Assembly (NCBI GenBank): GCA_963971225.1
Contig: OZ020268.1
Span: forward strand, 47,294,404 to 47,358,403
Origin: Melieria omissa
Lineage: Eukaryota; Arthropoda; Insecta; Diptera; Ulidiidae
Direction: 5' to 3'
Length of the DNA stretch: 64,000 nucleotides
Shown here: positions 34,196 through 46,662 of the stretch, in pieces
Position numbering within the stretch: position 1 is the stretch's first letter
Layout: each line of letters begins with the position of its first letter
Notes under the pieces: generated by a model
Databases searched by the model: none
The model's input: only the letters and a program-made list of their open reading frames with translations
What the model was told of the DNA's origin: nothing
Position numbers and translations under genes: made by a program

Positions 34196-35349
34196 AATAG
34201 CATAATTTATTACATTTCAACACTGCAATGCGTCTCTATGTAAAGTGAACTTAATTTTAATGAAAAAGTATATGTAATGCAGTTTGTAATTGTGTAATGT
34301 CTAAGAAATTAGTTAGTGCTAAGTTAGACCCACTGTAGCTTAATTGATTATTTTGTAATGAATGCGCATTAGATTGCATACTGAAGCAAGCACACACACA
34401 CACAGTCAATGTTGCGGCAACTAAACTTTTGCGTGCAATCTTTGCAATATTTGTTGTACCGCAAAGGTTCCGCTCACACAAGTGCATTGTTCTTCAGTTG
34501 CCGCCAACAAAAAATGCATTCGGCGTTTAATTTGCGTGCTTGTATTGAACTCGATCTGTATTCAAACGCTATGTTAATAGTTACGCATGATTAAGAACTC
34601 CTCTTTACCCTTAAATTAATTAATTAACTAATTCAATTATTGATTACACACGTAACTACATACATATAAAAATATAATAATGTACGCATACGTATGCATA
34701 ATGTACAAGATATATCTTAAAAAACAAACACAAAACCAACCAACCATCATTGTGTGCCGCAGTCAATGCAGGCAGCACATCAGACAATGCAGACAACGCA
34801 TGAAAGCAGTCAATGCAGCAACAATGGCTGACAGTAAAAAGAAATACACAAAGAAAACAACACAACACACACACACACATAGAAACAAAAGCATATACAA
34901 AATGATCGAAATCAAGACAAAAATTGCAGAAAAAACGAAACAAAATTATAACAAACAAAAAAATAAAATAAAAAGGAAGAAACGTAATAAAGTATATGAA
35001 TATTACACAAGAACACCAACTCAAAAGCGAAAAGCAAACAAAAAAATAAAAACCCAAAAATTCTCTGTGTTTTCATTTGGCGACAATCTACAAACATTTG
35101 CATTTGCTTGGGGCAACTAATTGGAAATAACTGTCGGAGAAAAAAAGTTAAACATTTTCAGTTGTGACTGTGTAATGAAATTTTGCGTAAAAAAGAAACT
35201 AAACAGTTGCATTACTTTTCTAAATATATTTCAAAGAGTAATGCTTAAAACAAATCTTGGCTTATTTTAGGTTTAAAAAAAAAGTTTGTTCTGTTAAAAG
35301 TTAGTTCTGTTAGTAATTAGTTGCAAAAAGTTGTACGGAGGGGTCTCAC

Positions 35350-36060
35350 AAAATTTCTGGAGCAGGAGTATGGGTCCAACGCAAAGGCATGGAATCTAGG
35401 TGGAAGGTCCTCATTATTTACACGGACAGCACTAAAGTGACGGAAGTAGTTGGGTTGGCCAGTCAAGCTACCGAAATCAATTCAGCATCTTTCACGTCGA
35501 GGTGTTTGCTGTCGGAAAGGCTGCGTAGCTCGTCTTCATTGACACCACTACCAGCAAATCAATAAATTTCTACATTGAAAATAAATCTGCTATCAAGGCA
35601 AAAACTTACACTTCCATATCATGCAAAAAGAAATATGCAATGCTGGGTGGTTATAAAAGAGGGTAGGGAAGTTAGGCTGCAGATAAACAAATCAAACAAG
35701 CAAATCAGCAACGTTCTGATGCCTCCACAGGCAATCAATAGAATTGTGGATGACAATCTGACTAAAAACACAAAAGCGGGGTGGAACAGTTGAACTCGGA
35801 AATTTCTACAAAACGCTTACAAGATTTGTTCTCCCGTATTCGCTGAAGGACTGAAGGCCATCGTTTCACTGCTTGGCAGCAGCTCACTCGCCAAAAATGG
35901 GCATCACCGAGTCCGAAGGAAAGCAGGAAATGCAAGGAAAATGATGTCCGGGAAACATTTTTTGCTTTTGTACAGCTATCTCAAGGCTGTAGTCTACTCA
36001 CTTAGACGCCTTGTTCTTCTCTGGGTCCCCAAGCACGACATTAGGCTCATGTTGAATTTT
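35350..36060 (+). pseudogene. LINE RNase H-like debris
   Basis: Plus-strand frames show VLIIYTDSTKV (from YTDGSK), INFYIENKSAIKAK (from I.iysDs.aAI.A), CKENDVRETFF (from the post-RNase H C..C tail) and VLLWVPKHDI (from LWVPGH.gi). Stops and frameshifts separate them and their order is partly scrambled, indicating a rearranged, dead fragment of a Jockey/I-type ORF2. SINE copy 2 is inserted just downstream. Confidence 0.65.
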
Positions 36061-36118
36061 GCAAGGAACATCCATATGCTCACAGATCACCGATAAATAG
36101 GTCAAACTGGTATCACTA

Positions 36119-36430
36119 GCAGCCACCGTAGCTCAGCTGGCTAGTGCGTTGGACCGCGAGTCAAGACTCCGAGTTCAATACTCCGTTGCGTTAACACCGA
36201 AAAAAAAGAAAAACAATTTTTCTTTCGGCAGCTGTCCTCTCAGCAGGAAATGGCAAACCTCTGAGAGTAAAATTGCCTATGAAAAAGCTCCCAACTCGCC
36301 GTTCGGAATCGGCATAGAATTGTATGTCCCTTCCAACCTTGTAAAAACATTCGCACGCACAACACGGTTGGTTGCGGGTAGCTAGGCCTTAGTCTGGTAA
36401 TCGGGCTGTCGTGCCAGTCAAGAAGAAGAA
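36119..36430 (+). mobile_element. tRNA-derived SINE, copy 2
   Basis: The 312-bp insert lies between 9-bp duplications GTATCACTA (36110-36118 and 36431-36439). The tRNA-like head has box A TAGCTCAGCTGG (36129-36140) and box B-like GAGTTCAATACT (36171-36182). The body matches copy 1 closely, including GGAAATGGCAAACCTCTGAG and the AACACGG(T)TGGTTGCGGG...GCTAGGCCTTAGTCT region. The 3' tail is AAGAAGAAG instead of TTATTATTA. Confidence 0.93.
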
Positions 36431-36439
36431 GTATCACTA

Positions 36440-37970
36440 TGAACTCAACAAGTTTAAGCATATGGCCATCGTATCTAACCTAACCTGTCAGTTTTTATTA
36501 TTATTATTATTACCTATTATTATTTTATATTATTTACAGAATCCAAAAATGACTAAATCTAAGAGAAGTTGCGAAGAATGAGTTTCGAACGTTGAGTGGT
36601 TCCAATAAAACCTCATACACTTTCTTCTAGAACATACTGTATGTGTGATATGTTGGCTGTAGGCAGTGTTTACTATGTGAAAAAGTTGTCTTGCTTATAA
36701 TTTGCATCATTTTAATTATTAAAAGTAAACAATTGCAAACAGCACAACACATGAAAATTCATCCTAAAAAGACTTTGCACCCTGTTTCACAATGTTTACA
36801 ATCGAATTAGCGTAAAAATAGCACAAAAAACAAAGCACAATCCAACAACTTCTGTTTACAGCTGATAACATAGACAAGTAAAAAAAATAAAAACTTTTTT
36901 ATAAAAAAAACTAAAGAGCAAAAAGTTGTAATCGAAGAGCTTGAAATGAAATGACAGCTTCACAATTTTGCGAGAGTGAAACCAAATGACTGACAGTGTT
37001 CAATTAGCGAAAAGACAATTTGGTGAGCGCGCGCATTAATGATGCCCATGCATGTTTGTCTGGCTGTGTGTGTATGTATGTGTGTGTGTGTGTATGGCGC
37101 ATATAATCAGAATGAACGTCGATATTGCTTGTGCACATTTTGCTGCTTGTTGATTTAAAATTATTTTTTTTAATTAAAATTTAACGAGCGCTAATTCGAA
37201 ACACACGTTTCCGCCCGCTGCCATCAACCGCCGCATGGCCAAAGAATCCTAATTTGAGGCAGGGGAAGTGTGCAATACATACGAAGAGTAAAGCGGTCGC
37301 TGCCGGTTTGATGACAACAAAGTCAATAAAAAATTTGTATTACATACAGAGACACGTAAAAATAAGTAACCTAAAATTTAGACTTAAATGCAAAGTTGTA
37401 ATAATATCTAGATTATATAAAATAAATAATATATGATAATAAATAAAATAAATAAAATTATATAATGAATATTATATAATAAATAATAAAATATGTATAA
37501 AAAATAAATTATGGCAAAAAAATCTACTAGTGAAATAGAAAGATTCTTAACGAAATTAAAAAAGTCAAGCCTTGATTATTCGAAATTTGAGCCAACAATT
37601 ATTCGGGGACGCTAAAGCACAGTAAATTTTTTCAATTGGTATTAATGGCCTATATCCAATTTACTTATTGAATGTGAACGTTAGAAGACCAAGAATTCAA
37701 AAATTCAACTTAAAAACTATACAAAATTTTCAGCAATCAACCATTGAAACTATTCGGAACGGTTTGGGTCTTAGCCAAACCGGATAGATAAGGTTAGGTA
37801 GGGCAGAGCCATTATGAATCCATTCGAGTCCTCTTAGTGACTTAGAATTTTCCTTTGCCTACTGGGAGCGCAAATCCCATAAGCAAGAAAAGTTATATTT
37901 AACTAGCAGGGCCCCGCCTCTTAAGTTCCTCTAAACTCTTTGTTGATCATGGCAGTCTTTTATGAAAAAA
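36440..37970. other. intergenic gap with simple repeats
   Basis: No gene is seen. It holds an ATT-rich microsatellite near 36,495-36,535, a (TG)n/(TATG)n tract near 37,063-37,095 and an AT-only stretch near 37,400-37,510. Confidence 0.6.
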
Positions 37971-37974
37971 TATT

Positions 37975-38500
37975 CATCTTATTGTATTTTATTTGAAGTA
38001 CATTCACCATGTCTGAAGTCAAAAGGACCATAAAATCTTGTTTCTTCATACAAACTCTGGGTTTAGTTGACCCCGTCAGATTTTTATTTAAAAAAATGTG
38101 AAATACGTGTGTCGAATTATTTCTCAGTTAGAGTACTTTCACCAAGTTCGAAGTCAAGAGGCTTAAAAAATCATATTTCTTCATACGAACTTTTAACCTT
38201 TGGTTTCCCTTAAAGTTTTGATTTTCAAAAAAGATGAGAAACACGTGTCAAATATTTTTGATTTCAAGTGTTTTTGCCAACTTTGAAGTCAATAGGCTAA
38301 TTGGTTAGGGTTTCTTCGTAGTCTTGCCGTATACGAACCTTAACCCTTGGTTCGCCCCTTAAATTTATATTTTCGAAAAATTGAAAAATTCATAAAATCG
38401 GGTTTCTTCATACAACACCTTTACACATATTTTACCCTTTTAGACCCCGAATTTAAAAAAATCACGTCTGAGCAGAGGTTGATCTTTCAAGATGTACCTA
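37975..38500. repeat. degenerate ~120-bp dispersed/tandem repeat array
   Basis: Three to four divergent units share TTTCACCAAGTT(C)GAAGTCAA, AAAATC...GTTTCTTCATACAA, TTGACCCCGTCA-like and GAAA(C)ACGTGTCGAATTATTT segments. A further unit of the same family occurs at about 63,460-63,600. It has no coding capacity. Confidence 0.6.
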
Positions 38501-39310
38501 CAGTTAAAATTTTATATTCGCAGCTTTAGCGGCTTGAGCTGACCGATGATGAATCAGTTAGTCAGTCAGGACAAACAATTATTTATTTTTTATTTATTAA
38601 TAAAAATTATATTATGTTATAAAATATTTAATTAATTTAATTTAATTTATTAATAAAAACATCTCATAAATAAATTAAAAAAAAACTATAGCCAACACAT
38701 GTTGAATGATTTTTTGTTAAACGTATCCACTAAGTGTTCAGATTTAATTTGGTGCGTAGGGTGTCGCAGTTGCCAACTGCGCAGATGCGACAATTTACTA
38801 CGAAAACGTTCTCCAAATCTCATCAGAATACTGATGGCGACACCGCTGACGGAAGCGGTCGCGGTCGGGGCGTACAACCGGCAGAATATTTGTAGCCGGC
38901 TGACTGTTTCCTATCGGCTGTCTCGTCTGCTGTGCAGTGCGAATTGGCGCTTCATTTTAATGGAATTCTCCGCATTGTATGTGGACGTCGAGCGGCCGTT
39001 CGCTGGGCGGCTGGCGACAGTGCTACGATTGAGCTCATTGCGTTCGGTGTGAGACGGAGCAGAGAAGCACGCGTCGCGTACCTATTCGCACACAGTTGAT
39101 TGGTCGGTGTGGCGTTGGTGTCAAGTGTTATTCTTTTTGTATCTGTAGAGCATTTCTGTTTCAAGTTTTACAACTACGTAAGCTTTGTAAAACAATTTTG
39201 TAAAAATTTCAGTGATTTCAAAACGAAATTCCACACGTCAGTCAATCAATTCGGATTTTCGCTACTTCCATCATACAGTTGAAAAAGTACAAACAGTTTC
39301 AAAGTGCAAA
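38501..39310 (+). other. upstream region and 5' UTR of the carrier gene
   Basis: AT-rich to about 38,700, then GC-richer sequence leading to the start codon at 39311. An initiator-like TCAGTC occurs at 39238-39243, 73 bp before the ATG, without a clear TATA or DPE. Small ORFs at 38,699-39,052 show no domain. Confidence 0.4.
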
Positions 39311-42300
39311 ATGACCGTGGCTACGCATCAAAATCTAGAACAACAACAGCAACCGCAGTCAGCACCAATTGCTGCGGCGCTACCGCCCACACAACACAAA
39401 GAGATACCACCCCTGAAACGTGCCGCACTGCAGGTTATGGCCGGCGGATCGGCTGGCTTTGTGGAGGTGTGCATCATGCAGCCGCTGGACGTCGTGAAGA
39501 CGCGCATGCAGTTGCAGAACACAATAAAGACCACTGCGGAGGTGGGTAAGCGGTTGCAATGCAACTGAGCGGCGATCAGCTCGAAGAGCGCGCCGCATCA
39601 ACAGCACTGAATGTTTAATACAGTCGAACCCGCTTAACTGCAAGTAGATTTTTTCGACCTTTTGGTATTAAATGGCCGGTGTTTTCAGTTAAGAGAACTC
39701 CGGTTAAATGGCATTTCTTACAATTGAGAGTACATCAGATAAGTGAAAAGAAAACTGGAAATTTGCAATTTCAAAAACCAACCGCGCCAACAAACAAAAT
39801 CAGCTGATTCACTTATACGGATGTAAAAATAGCAGGCCAGCATTTTTAAATAACGAAATGTGGCAAAACTTTTTTTCACTTAGACTGAGTTGAAAAAGTG
39901 TAAATTTATATTTTGGACTCAAAAGTTTCTTTCACTAAACTGATTTTTCAGTTATGCGAAGTTTCAGTTAAATGTACTAATTTTCAGGAAGAAAACCAAA
40001 TGAAAATGGAACCGGAACTTTTATTTCAATTAAGCGGATTGTTTAGCTAAGCGACTTGCAGTTAAGCCGTTTCGACTGTGTGTTTTTTTTTATGACATGA
40101 GAGTGTGTGTGGAGGGGAGCGAACTGAAAGTGTCATTAAGTTTCAGTATGAATGTGCCGGCACACTATGAGTGAACAGCGACTGGTCGCGAGTGGGTTTT
40201 TAGATAACGAAATACTACTAGAGTGAAAAATAGTAATTGAAAAATATTACTTAATAATAAGTATCAGCGATTTTTGAGAGAATTTATAATAAGACTGATA
40301 ATTAAGTAATTGAAACTGGGTACTGAAAGCAGCTGTGTACTTTCATATGCATGTTTGTCTCGCTTGGTTCAGTAATTACCGAAATAAGAGAAACACTACC
40401 TTTGGTAAAGAAGTACTGAGTAAAAGTTTGTATAGAATTGATAGATGATGATTTTGTTCGGAATTATATGTAAACTAGCCATATGAATCAAATTTCTATA
40501 CAATACTAATATAACTAATAATATGCAGTGAAGGCAGTAAAAGTATTTCTGTCACAGTAATATTTACTTCCAATTCATCAATTGAAGCCAGCTTATCCAT
40601 CCTTTGGACTTTACAGAATCAATTCTGCTGAATTGTTAACGCATCAAATGTACAAATGATAATAGATCAATCTATCTTAAATGATTCATTGTTCATGCAT
40701 TATTGAACATATCGTCTGAGTGTTTGTTAGATTAAGATACTTGCTTAGAGCGCTCACAATAAGTCATTGATCCCTTCGATTTATTACAAAGAAGGAGGAA
40801 ACTTTCTCGTGGAAGAGGAAATCGGTTGTGACTTTATCTTGGTCTTTGCCGCTGATGTCGACAAGTTAGCCAAGGCAACCACAAAAAAGGGCACAGTGTG
40901 ACGAAGTCCACTCCTAGCTAGAGCTTAACATTGCCATATGAGTTGAGAAACGTTTTCTACAGCTGCGGCAATGTTCATTCAATGTTCATTTTTACAATCC
41001 AATGGACCATTACAACTGCTAGTATTGAGGACATAATGTCGTCCCCAGCTTCTAAAGCTGTTTACTTCTCTCGTGCCAGATTATCCTGGAAATCCTATTG
41101 GCGCGTTCCAAAGCCCACCGCTTGTTGATAGCGCCTCAATGAATTTAGAATACCAAATCGAAATGCATCGAAATGCATTCTGACCTCGTCTACCTCAATC
41201 GTACTTTTACTGACGCAGCAACTTCCTCAGTCAATTGCCAACGCTGACATTGTCCTCAACGATAACAGCAGACGCACATCTAAATTTAAATTCGTCTGTC
41301 ATTGTCTTCTTTCGCTTTTCCTTACTAACTCTTTGTTTACTTATTTTTTATAAGCATCCGAATGTGCTTATCACGCTTGCAGCAGGCATTGCGATTGTAC
41401 TCTATAAATAATGAGTGAATATGGCCACTTTAGTCACCAACTCTGGGCCGCCGAGCCGCTACCGAAGCTGCTGGGCTGCTACTGCTTTCGTATGCAAACA
41501 TTTTGTGTGACGTCTGTGTGTTTTGTTTACTTTTACTTTCTGCCAGCGGTTGCTTACCATAAACTTTCGCTCATGCACGCTAATTGCCTCACTGTGCTTC
41601 TCAGACCAGATACACTTGGCGCTCATCGTTTAATGACTTCAGCTATTGCTCAATTCAAATTTCTTTACTCCCCGGAGTATGGAGAGGCGTTTCTTCCGTT
41701 TCAGTTTTCTTCGAAAGGGCATCACAAGGTCAATTTATTTGCTCTTGTTTTCTGGCGTAGCGACGAATGCCAGAGAACAGCTGACTGGCTTGAGGCTGTT
41801 GGAGGGAAGTGAGTTTTTAAAAATGGAAAAATGGCGGAAAAATAAATGTTTATCAACTTTTTCGTGTCTGCCATATGTAAAGATACCGCGTCGTTCCCCA
41901 CTCGACTTTAACGTATTAAACCAATGAACAATGATCAATCAGCAAAAGCAAAAAAAATCTAACAATGTTCGTCTGCAAGCTTATCGGTATCAGCACACCA
42001 GGCAAGCACGGACCTGTCGAATATTTGCCGCCAGTTGCTGATTGTGGCTGGCCAACAACAACAACTATGCTTTTATAAACCATATAATTTGGCACTAAAC
42101 TCTATTTTTCTAGCTTTAACACCGCATACAAGCAACTTTATAATTACTTTTTCACTTAATAACCGAAGCATGGGAGGCAACAATAAAGCAGAAAATAAAC
42201 AAGTATCAGCTATTTTGTTTTGTTATGAGAGCAAAAACTAGAACTTTGGGCGGTTTAAACGAATATTAAATGAACTAACTGCAATTGTAGTATTCAAAAT

Positions 42301-45300
42301 TTAACCTTCAAGCGGTCGCGCGGCCTTACATTTTTGTGTGTAGTGTGTTTTTTAATTATTATACTTTTAAATAGTTTTAAGTAATGCTTTCTAATGAAAT
42401 AGTTTCGAAACTAAAGGTAACTGTTTTAAAAGTATAAAATATAATTATAAATAATATTTCATAATTATCTTTAAAGTTATACGCGAACGCAGCCGCTCCA
42501 AATGACCGGTTTAAGGTTAACATTTGAAATTAGTTGTAGGGTTTTTAGTTATATTCTTTAGGCAGTCAATGAAACACATTTTCTTACCACACTAAATTAA
42601 TACATTATTTTGTTAAAAAAAAGAAGTTTCGTTATCATAAAGAAACCAAACAGATGCAGTCTGTTTAATCAGTTTTGCTCCAGCCTCATGGGTTTTAGGT
42701 CTTCGATAACTGCATATAACCTTCGCTTTGGTTGTTTTTTTTTCTTTAGCGTTCTGGGTTTATTTGCAATGCTTGCCTCATTGCTCTTTGCTTAGGCATC
42801 ATTGCTATGTGTCCAAGGCGTCTTATCTTTTGCGCTTTTATAAATCTTATCAAATTTTGGCTGTTGATTAATTTTTAAATTCTTTAGTTGCAAATGTTGC
42901 AGAACAAATTTTAGTACTTGTCGGGCACTATGACCCTTCATTTCCTTGAGGAAAACGCGATTTGTACTGTCCCTGAATCGAACCTTTATTAGACAGCTCG
43001 TTGGAGTCATCACTGGACACTGCGCCATTGGATCTTTGTTATCAAAGTGTGCCTCTGGCCCAGTGATGTCTGCAGAAGCTGCGGAAATGAAGAGGAATAG
43101 AAATTGTTCAACACTTCCTGTGCCACTGCCCGGTTCTGCAGGAACGCGACTTTGTACCCTGGGGGCAAGATTCCTAGCGTACCTAGGCGCGGCAAAAGTA
43201 GAAAATCCGGATCTGCTCTCCTTTATCAAAAGGCCGAACTGGTTTGCACCGGATTGATACTGATTGGTTAGCTGCAGAACCATTTAAGAAGGGCTTAAAT
43301 GGGCCAATTTGGCTTCCGAGTGAAGATGCGGCCTCTGTGCCGCACAAACCGCTCCCTACCTAACCTAACCTTGTTGCAAATGCTGGGGTCTTCGATATAC
43401 GGAATGATAGGCTCTTTGACTTAAGATGGACATTTTTTATTTAATTTTTATCTCGAGGTTATTCAAAAAAGTTTTATATTAGATGAGATCCAGTTCATGC
43501 ATTTGATAATTAATAAATGCAGCCCGAAGTATCGGCAAACATCTTAACGCAATTTTGTTTGCCAGCGTCTATGAGATTCATATCCCATAAATGCTGCAAT
43601 TATTAGATCACCGAATATTCGTTTATGTACAGAATTGCAGTTTTTATCATATGAGCTGTAAAATTGCAATTAATTGTCTGCATTTTCCTATTCACTGCAT
43701 GCCAACACGGCGTCAAATTGAGTTGCCTTCACGTCTTGTGGCGCATATTTCCTATTTTTCTTATGGCGTTTATAGCGCAGCCATTAACTTTCTGTATTTA
43801 TATATGTATATTTGCATATATATATATTTAGCTCAAATACAAACAAAGTCTTTGGTGTTTGTTTTGTAAATTTTTAAAAATAACAACGACCAACAATTTC
43901 TCTAACAAGCCACACAAAGAGACGCATCGAAGCTGTGGAGCGAACGGTGGAACAACGAAACGAGGCCAACAAACGCATTGCAATTATTCACTTCCAGACA
44001 TGCGACTGCATCCAATCGTGCAGTGGTTGCGACGTGAGAAAGAGGATAGTGTGAATGTAACAAGAAGGAAGAAAAGTCGGAACATGATTTTCGAGTGGAG
44101 CATTGGGAAGTGCTGTGAAATGGATTACGTTTTGCATAATGAGAAGGGGGACAATTTAGGCTAATTACGGCAATTAGCAGAGATATGTTAAGAGATCAAT
44201 TAACCTTTACAGTTACATATATTGCATTATACATAATTGGTTGTCCTTACTGATTGATAGACTTATTCATCAATATCAAGTTTTAATTGGTAAACAGCTA
44301 AAGCGTGATCCATTTCGAGGTTCCCTACTTTTTTAAAGAAAAAAACACAGAAAATTAAAATTTAACGGGGAATGTTTATTATCATTCGAAAGAACATTCT
44401 TTGGCATTTATTTTTTGAAGATTATCTCTTTCACATGTTGGCCGCGGCTACGTCTCAGATGGTCCATCCGTTGAGTCCAATTTTCGATGACTCGTTCGAG
44501 CATTTCGACTGGTAACTGGCGAATGACACGCGTGATGTTTTGCTCCAAGGCCTGAATCGAAGCGGGTTTATCCGTATAGACTTTAGACTTAACGTATCCC
44601 CACAGAAAAAAGTCTAACGGTGTGATATCACACGATCTTGGTGGCCAATCGACCGGCCCATTACGTGAAATTAGCTGTTCTCACCGGCATCATTTTTGAA
44701 GAAATATGGACCGATGAACGATTTGTAAACGTTGTTCAGGCGTAAGTCTTTCCATGATGAAATGCCAAACAATACTGAACAAAAATAATATGACAGCTTG
44801 ACACGACTCACGCGTGATCTGTCAAAAAAAGGTTATTGAAAAAAGTACCTCTAGTTGGATCACCCTTTACAAATATGAAATTTGAACTGTAAGGAGTGCG
44901 TGGTTTAAAATTGTGATATCGAAAATTAAAACATCTCAGCAACCACTAAACCAATTTTTGAAAAGTTTACATGTCCTTTAAGTAGATTTTAGCATTTTTT
45001 ATTAGAAAAAAGTATAATACATTTTTAAGGGTAAAGTTTTTAACTTTTTCTGGAATACCCCCCATGAGGGCTTTCATTGTTCATTGTTCCTTGTTAATTT
45101 TATCATGTTACATTTATCATTATTACATTTTATCTTAAATACTCAGCCAATGCTCTAAATGGGCATAAACTACTCAATGACAAAGTTTTCATGGCTTATC
45201 TGATCAAAGAAAGTTTGGTTTGAATTTGTATTTGTATTAACGTAGTTGTTTTATCAAAATTTCATGTCACAATTTTTAACGGTGCACTCTTTAGGTGCAT

Positions 45301-46662
45301 TTCAGAAAGTGGATCTTCACAAAAGGGGATTTTTAAATTCGTTGTTCATAAGGGTGTTCGGTAACTAATTTGTTATCGAGATCTGAATCGGCATTCATTA
45401 GACCCAATGACTTCAGAAAAAGTACTCCAAATATGTAACTCAAAGCATCTTTTTCAACTTCTGATGGGTCTGAAACGGGTCAACAGTTTGTATTGTTTAA
45501 AAATCAACCTGTGACGTATCAAACATGGGTTAAGAGTTTTTATTGAAAAACATGACTTGATTGTGGAAAATAGTTTCTAAATACAATCAGTGACTAGGAG
45601 TTTGCATAAAGACACACGATTTAATGGATATATTGGTTATATAATGGATAATTTTTTAAGGTGAGCAAAGCTTATTTAAATAAAATGCTGCAATTCATGC
45701 GCACAACGCTGCAGGCACCAACTAGTAAATGACAAATGTGTTACTTTATTTATTTTATAAACTCTTACAATTTATTAACGCCATCTCTGAACTGTTTTCC
45801 CAATCATTTTCAGACTCAGTACAAGGGCGTGTTTGACTGCTTCGCCAAAATGTATCGTCAGGAAGGTGTCTTCTCGTTCTGGAAGGGCATACTGCCCCCT
45901 GTGATAGCTGAAACTCCGAAACGTGCCATCAAATTTGTCTGTTTTGAGCAAACGAAACCGTTATTCCTCTTTGGCGCGTCAGCCCCAACGCCAGTAGTAA
46001 GTTACTGCATACTTACTTCCTCTTCTTTTTCTTCATTTTGTATTTTAAAAATGTATTGCAACTTCATGAATTTATTTTCTCTTCTTTTTTAGACCTTTTC
46101 GCTGGCTGGCCTCACGGCGGGCCTCGTCGAAGCGATTGCCGTCAATCCGTTCGAGGTGGTGAAAGTCGCACAGCAGGCGGATCGCACGAAAATGAAGGAG
46201 GCGCCCGGCACCTGGTCGGTGGCCAAGCGCATTGTCCAGACCGACGGACTCGGGTTTCGCGGCCTCAACAAAGGCGTAACGGCAACCATGGGCCGCAACG
46301 GCGTCTTCAACATGGTATACTTCGGTTTCTATCACAGCGTGAAAAACAACGTGCCCGCGTTCGACGATCCAATGAGAGAGTTCCTGCGCAAGGTGCTCAT
46401 CGGCTTCACGTCGGGCACGTTGGCCTGCTTTGTGAATATACCCTTCGATGTGGCGAAATCGCGCATACAGGGACCCCAACCGCAGCCGGGCGTCATCAAG
46501 TACAAGTCGACATTCAAGTCCATTGGCATTGTGTACCGCGAGGAGGGCTTCCGTGCGCTCTACAAGGGTCTGGTGCCGAAGGTGATGCGTCTGGGTCCGG
46601 GCGGCGCCATCATGCTGCTGGTGTTCGAGTACGCCTACGAATTTCTGCAGGCCAAGCTGTAA
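39311..46662 (+). CDS. CG5254: mitochondrial 2-oxodicarboxylate carrier (SLC25A21, CG5254-like)
   Basis: Three coding exons, all phase 0: 39311-39541, 45814-45996 and 46093-46662, giving 327 residues, normal for mitochondrial carriers. Each of the three repeats keeps its Px(D/E)xx(K/R) signature: PLDVVKTR (~58), PFEVVKVA (~157) and PFDVAKSR (~255). Regions such as GGSAGFVEVCIMQPLDVVKT, KRAIKF, MGRNGVFNMVYFGFYHSVKN and FRALYKGLVPK match the Drosophila CG5254 protein. It sits in the inner membrane and exchanges 2-oxoadipate and 2-oxoglutarate in lysine/tryptophan catabolism (known for the human and yeast orthologues). The first donor is taken as GAG|GTGGGT because phase 0 is needed for the next exon. 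A Gln/Pro-rich leader precedes the first helix. The first intron is 6.3 kb and full of transposon relics. Confidence 0.93.
39621..40078. mobile_element. pogo-like MITE, 458 bp
   Basis: The ends are imperfect inverted repeats: CAGTCGAACCCGCTTAACTG at the left and, read inward from the right, CAGTCGAAACGGCTTAACTG, resembling pogo/Tigger termini (CAGT...GCTTA.CTGCA). TA precedes the left end; the right flank is TG, a probable decayed TA. There is no transposase ORF. It lies in intron 1 of the carrier gene, 80 bp from the donor. Confidence 0.75.
40079..42949 (+). other. carrier intron 1, central part, no gene seen
   Basis: AT-rich intronic sequence. Short ORFs at 41,411-41,927 have no recognisable domain and overlap each other in different frames. 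No repeat with clear boundaries was found. Confidence 0.5.
42950..43370 (+). pseudogene. LINE (Jockey-type) 3' end fragment
   Basis: Plus-strand frames code LVGVITGHCAIGSLLSK, then (shifted) DVCRSCGNEEE, then RLCTLGARFLAYLGAAKVEN and DLLSFIKRPNWF before a stop, the C-terminal tail of a Jockey-type ORF2. An untranslated stretch ends in ACCTAACCTAACCTT near 43,370, a probable 3' terminus. Two frameshifts make it non-functional. Confidence 0.75.
43371..44300 (+). other. carrier intron 1, no gene seen
   Basis: AT-rich; a (TA/TATG)-rich stretch is near 43,800-43,830. A 101-residue frame at 43,859-44,164 has no recognisable domain. Confidence 0.45.
44301..44867 (-). mobile_element. deleted Tc1/mariner-superfamily element with transposase C-terminus
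   Basis: The ends are inverted repeats AAGCGTGATCCA (left) and, from the right, AAGGGTGATCCAACTAGAGG, with TA on both outer sides (44299-44300, 44868-44869). On the minus strand about 44,680-44,410 codes DWPPRSCDITPLDFFLWGYV, KSKVYTDKP, IRQLPVEMLERVIENW and ends HVKEIIFKK, the familiar C-terminus of an insect IS630/Tc1-type transposase (PPRS.D..PLDFFLWG). The N-terminal and central catalytic parts are missing, so this is an internal deletion derivative. Confidence 0.82.
44868..45813 (+). other. carrier intron 1, 3' part
   Basis: No gene or repeat with defined ends. The acceptor CAG at 45811-45813 is preceded by a TTTTCCCAATCATTTT pyrimidine-rich stretch. Confidence 0.5.

Larger units (their letters stand above)
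29187..35340 (+). other. hep 3' UTR and long non-coding flank
   Basis: No gene is supported. Candidate hep poly(A) signals AATAAA occur near 30,018, 33,038 and 33,256; which is used is unknown. An AAT microsatellite lies at about 30,159-30,180, a degenerate 94-bp duplication at about 31,230-31,420 and CA-rich tracts at about 34,020-34,195. The 146-residue frame at 34680-35120 is lysine/threonine-rich low complexity and not credible as a gene. Confidence 0.6.

Noticed and set aside
34680..35120. 146-residue ORF downstream of hep
   Set aside because: Lys/Thr/Gln low complexity from A- and CA-rich DNA, with no domain or splice context.
41411..41927. 133- and 93-residue ORFs in the carrier intron
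   Set aside because: Overlapping frames without domain; inside an intron with no transcript signal.
42792..43283. 163-residue minus-strand ORF
   Set aside because: Antisense of a LINE C-terminal fragment whose real coding signal is on the plus strand.
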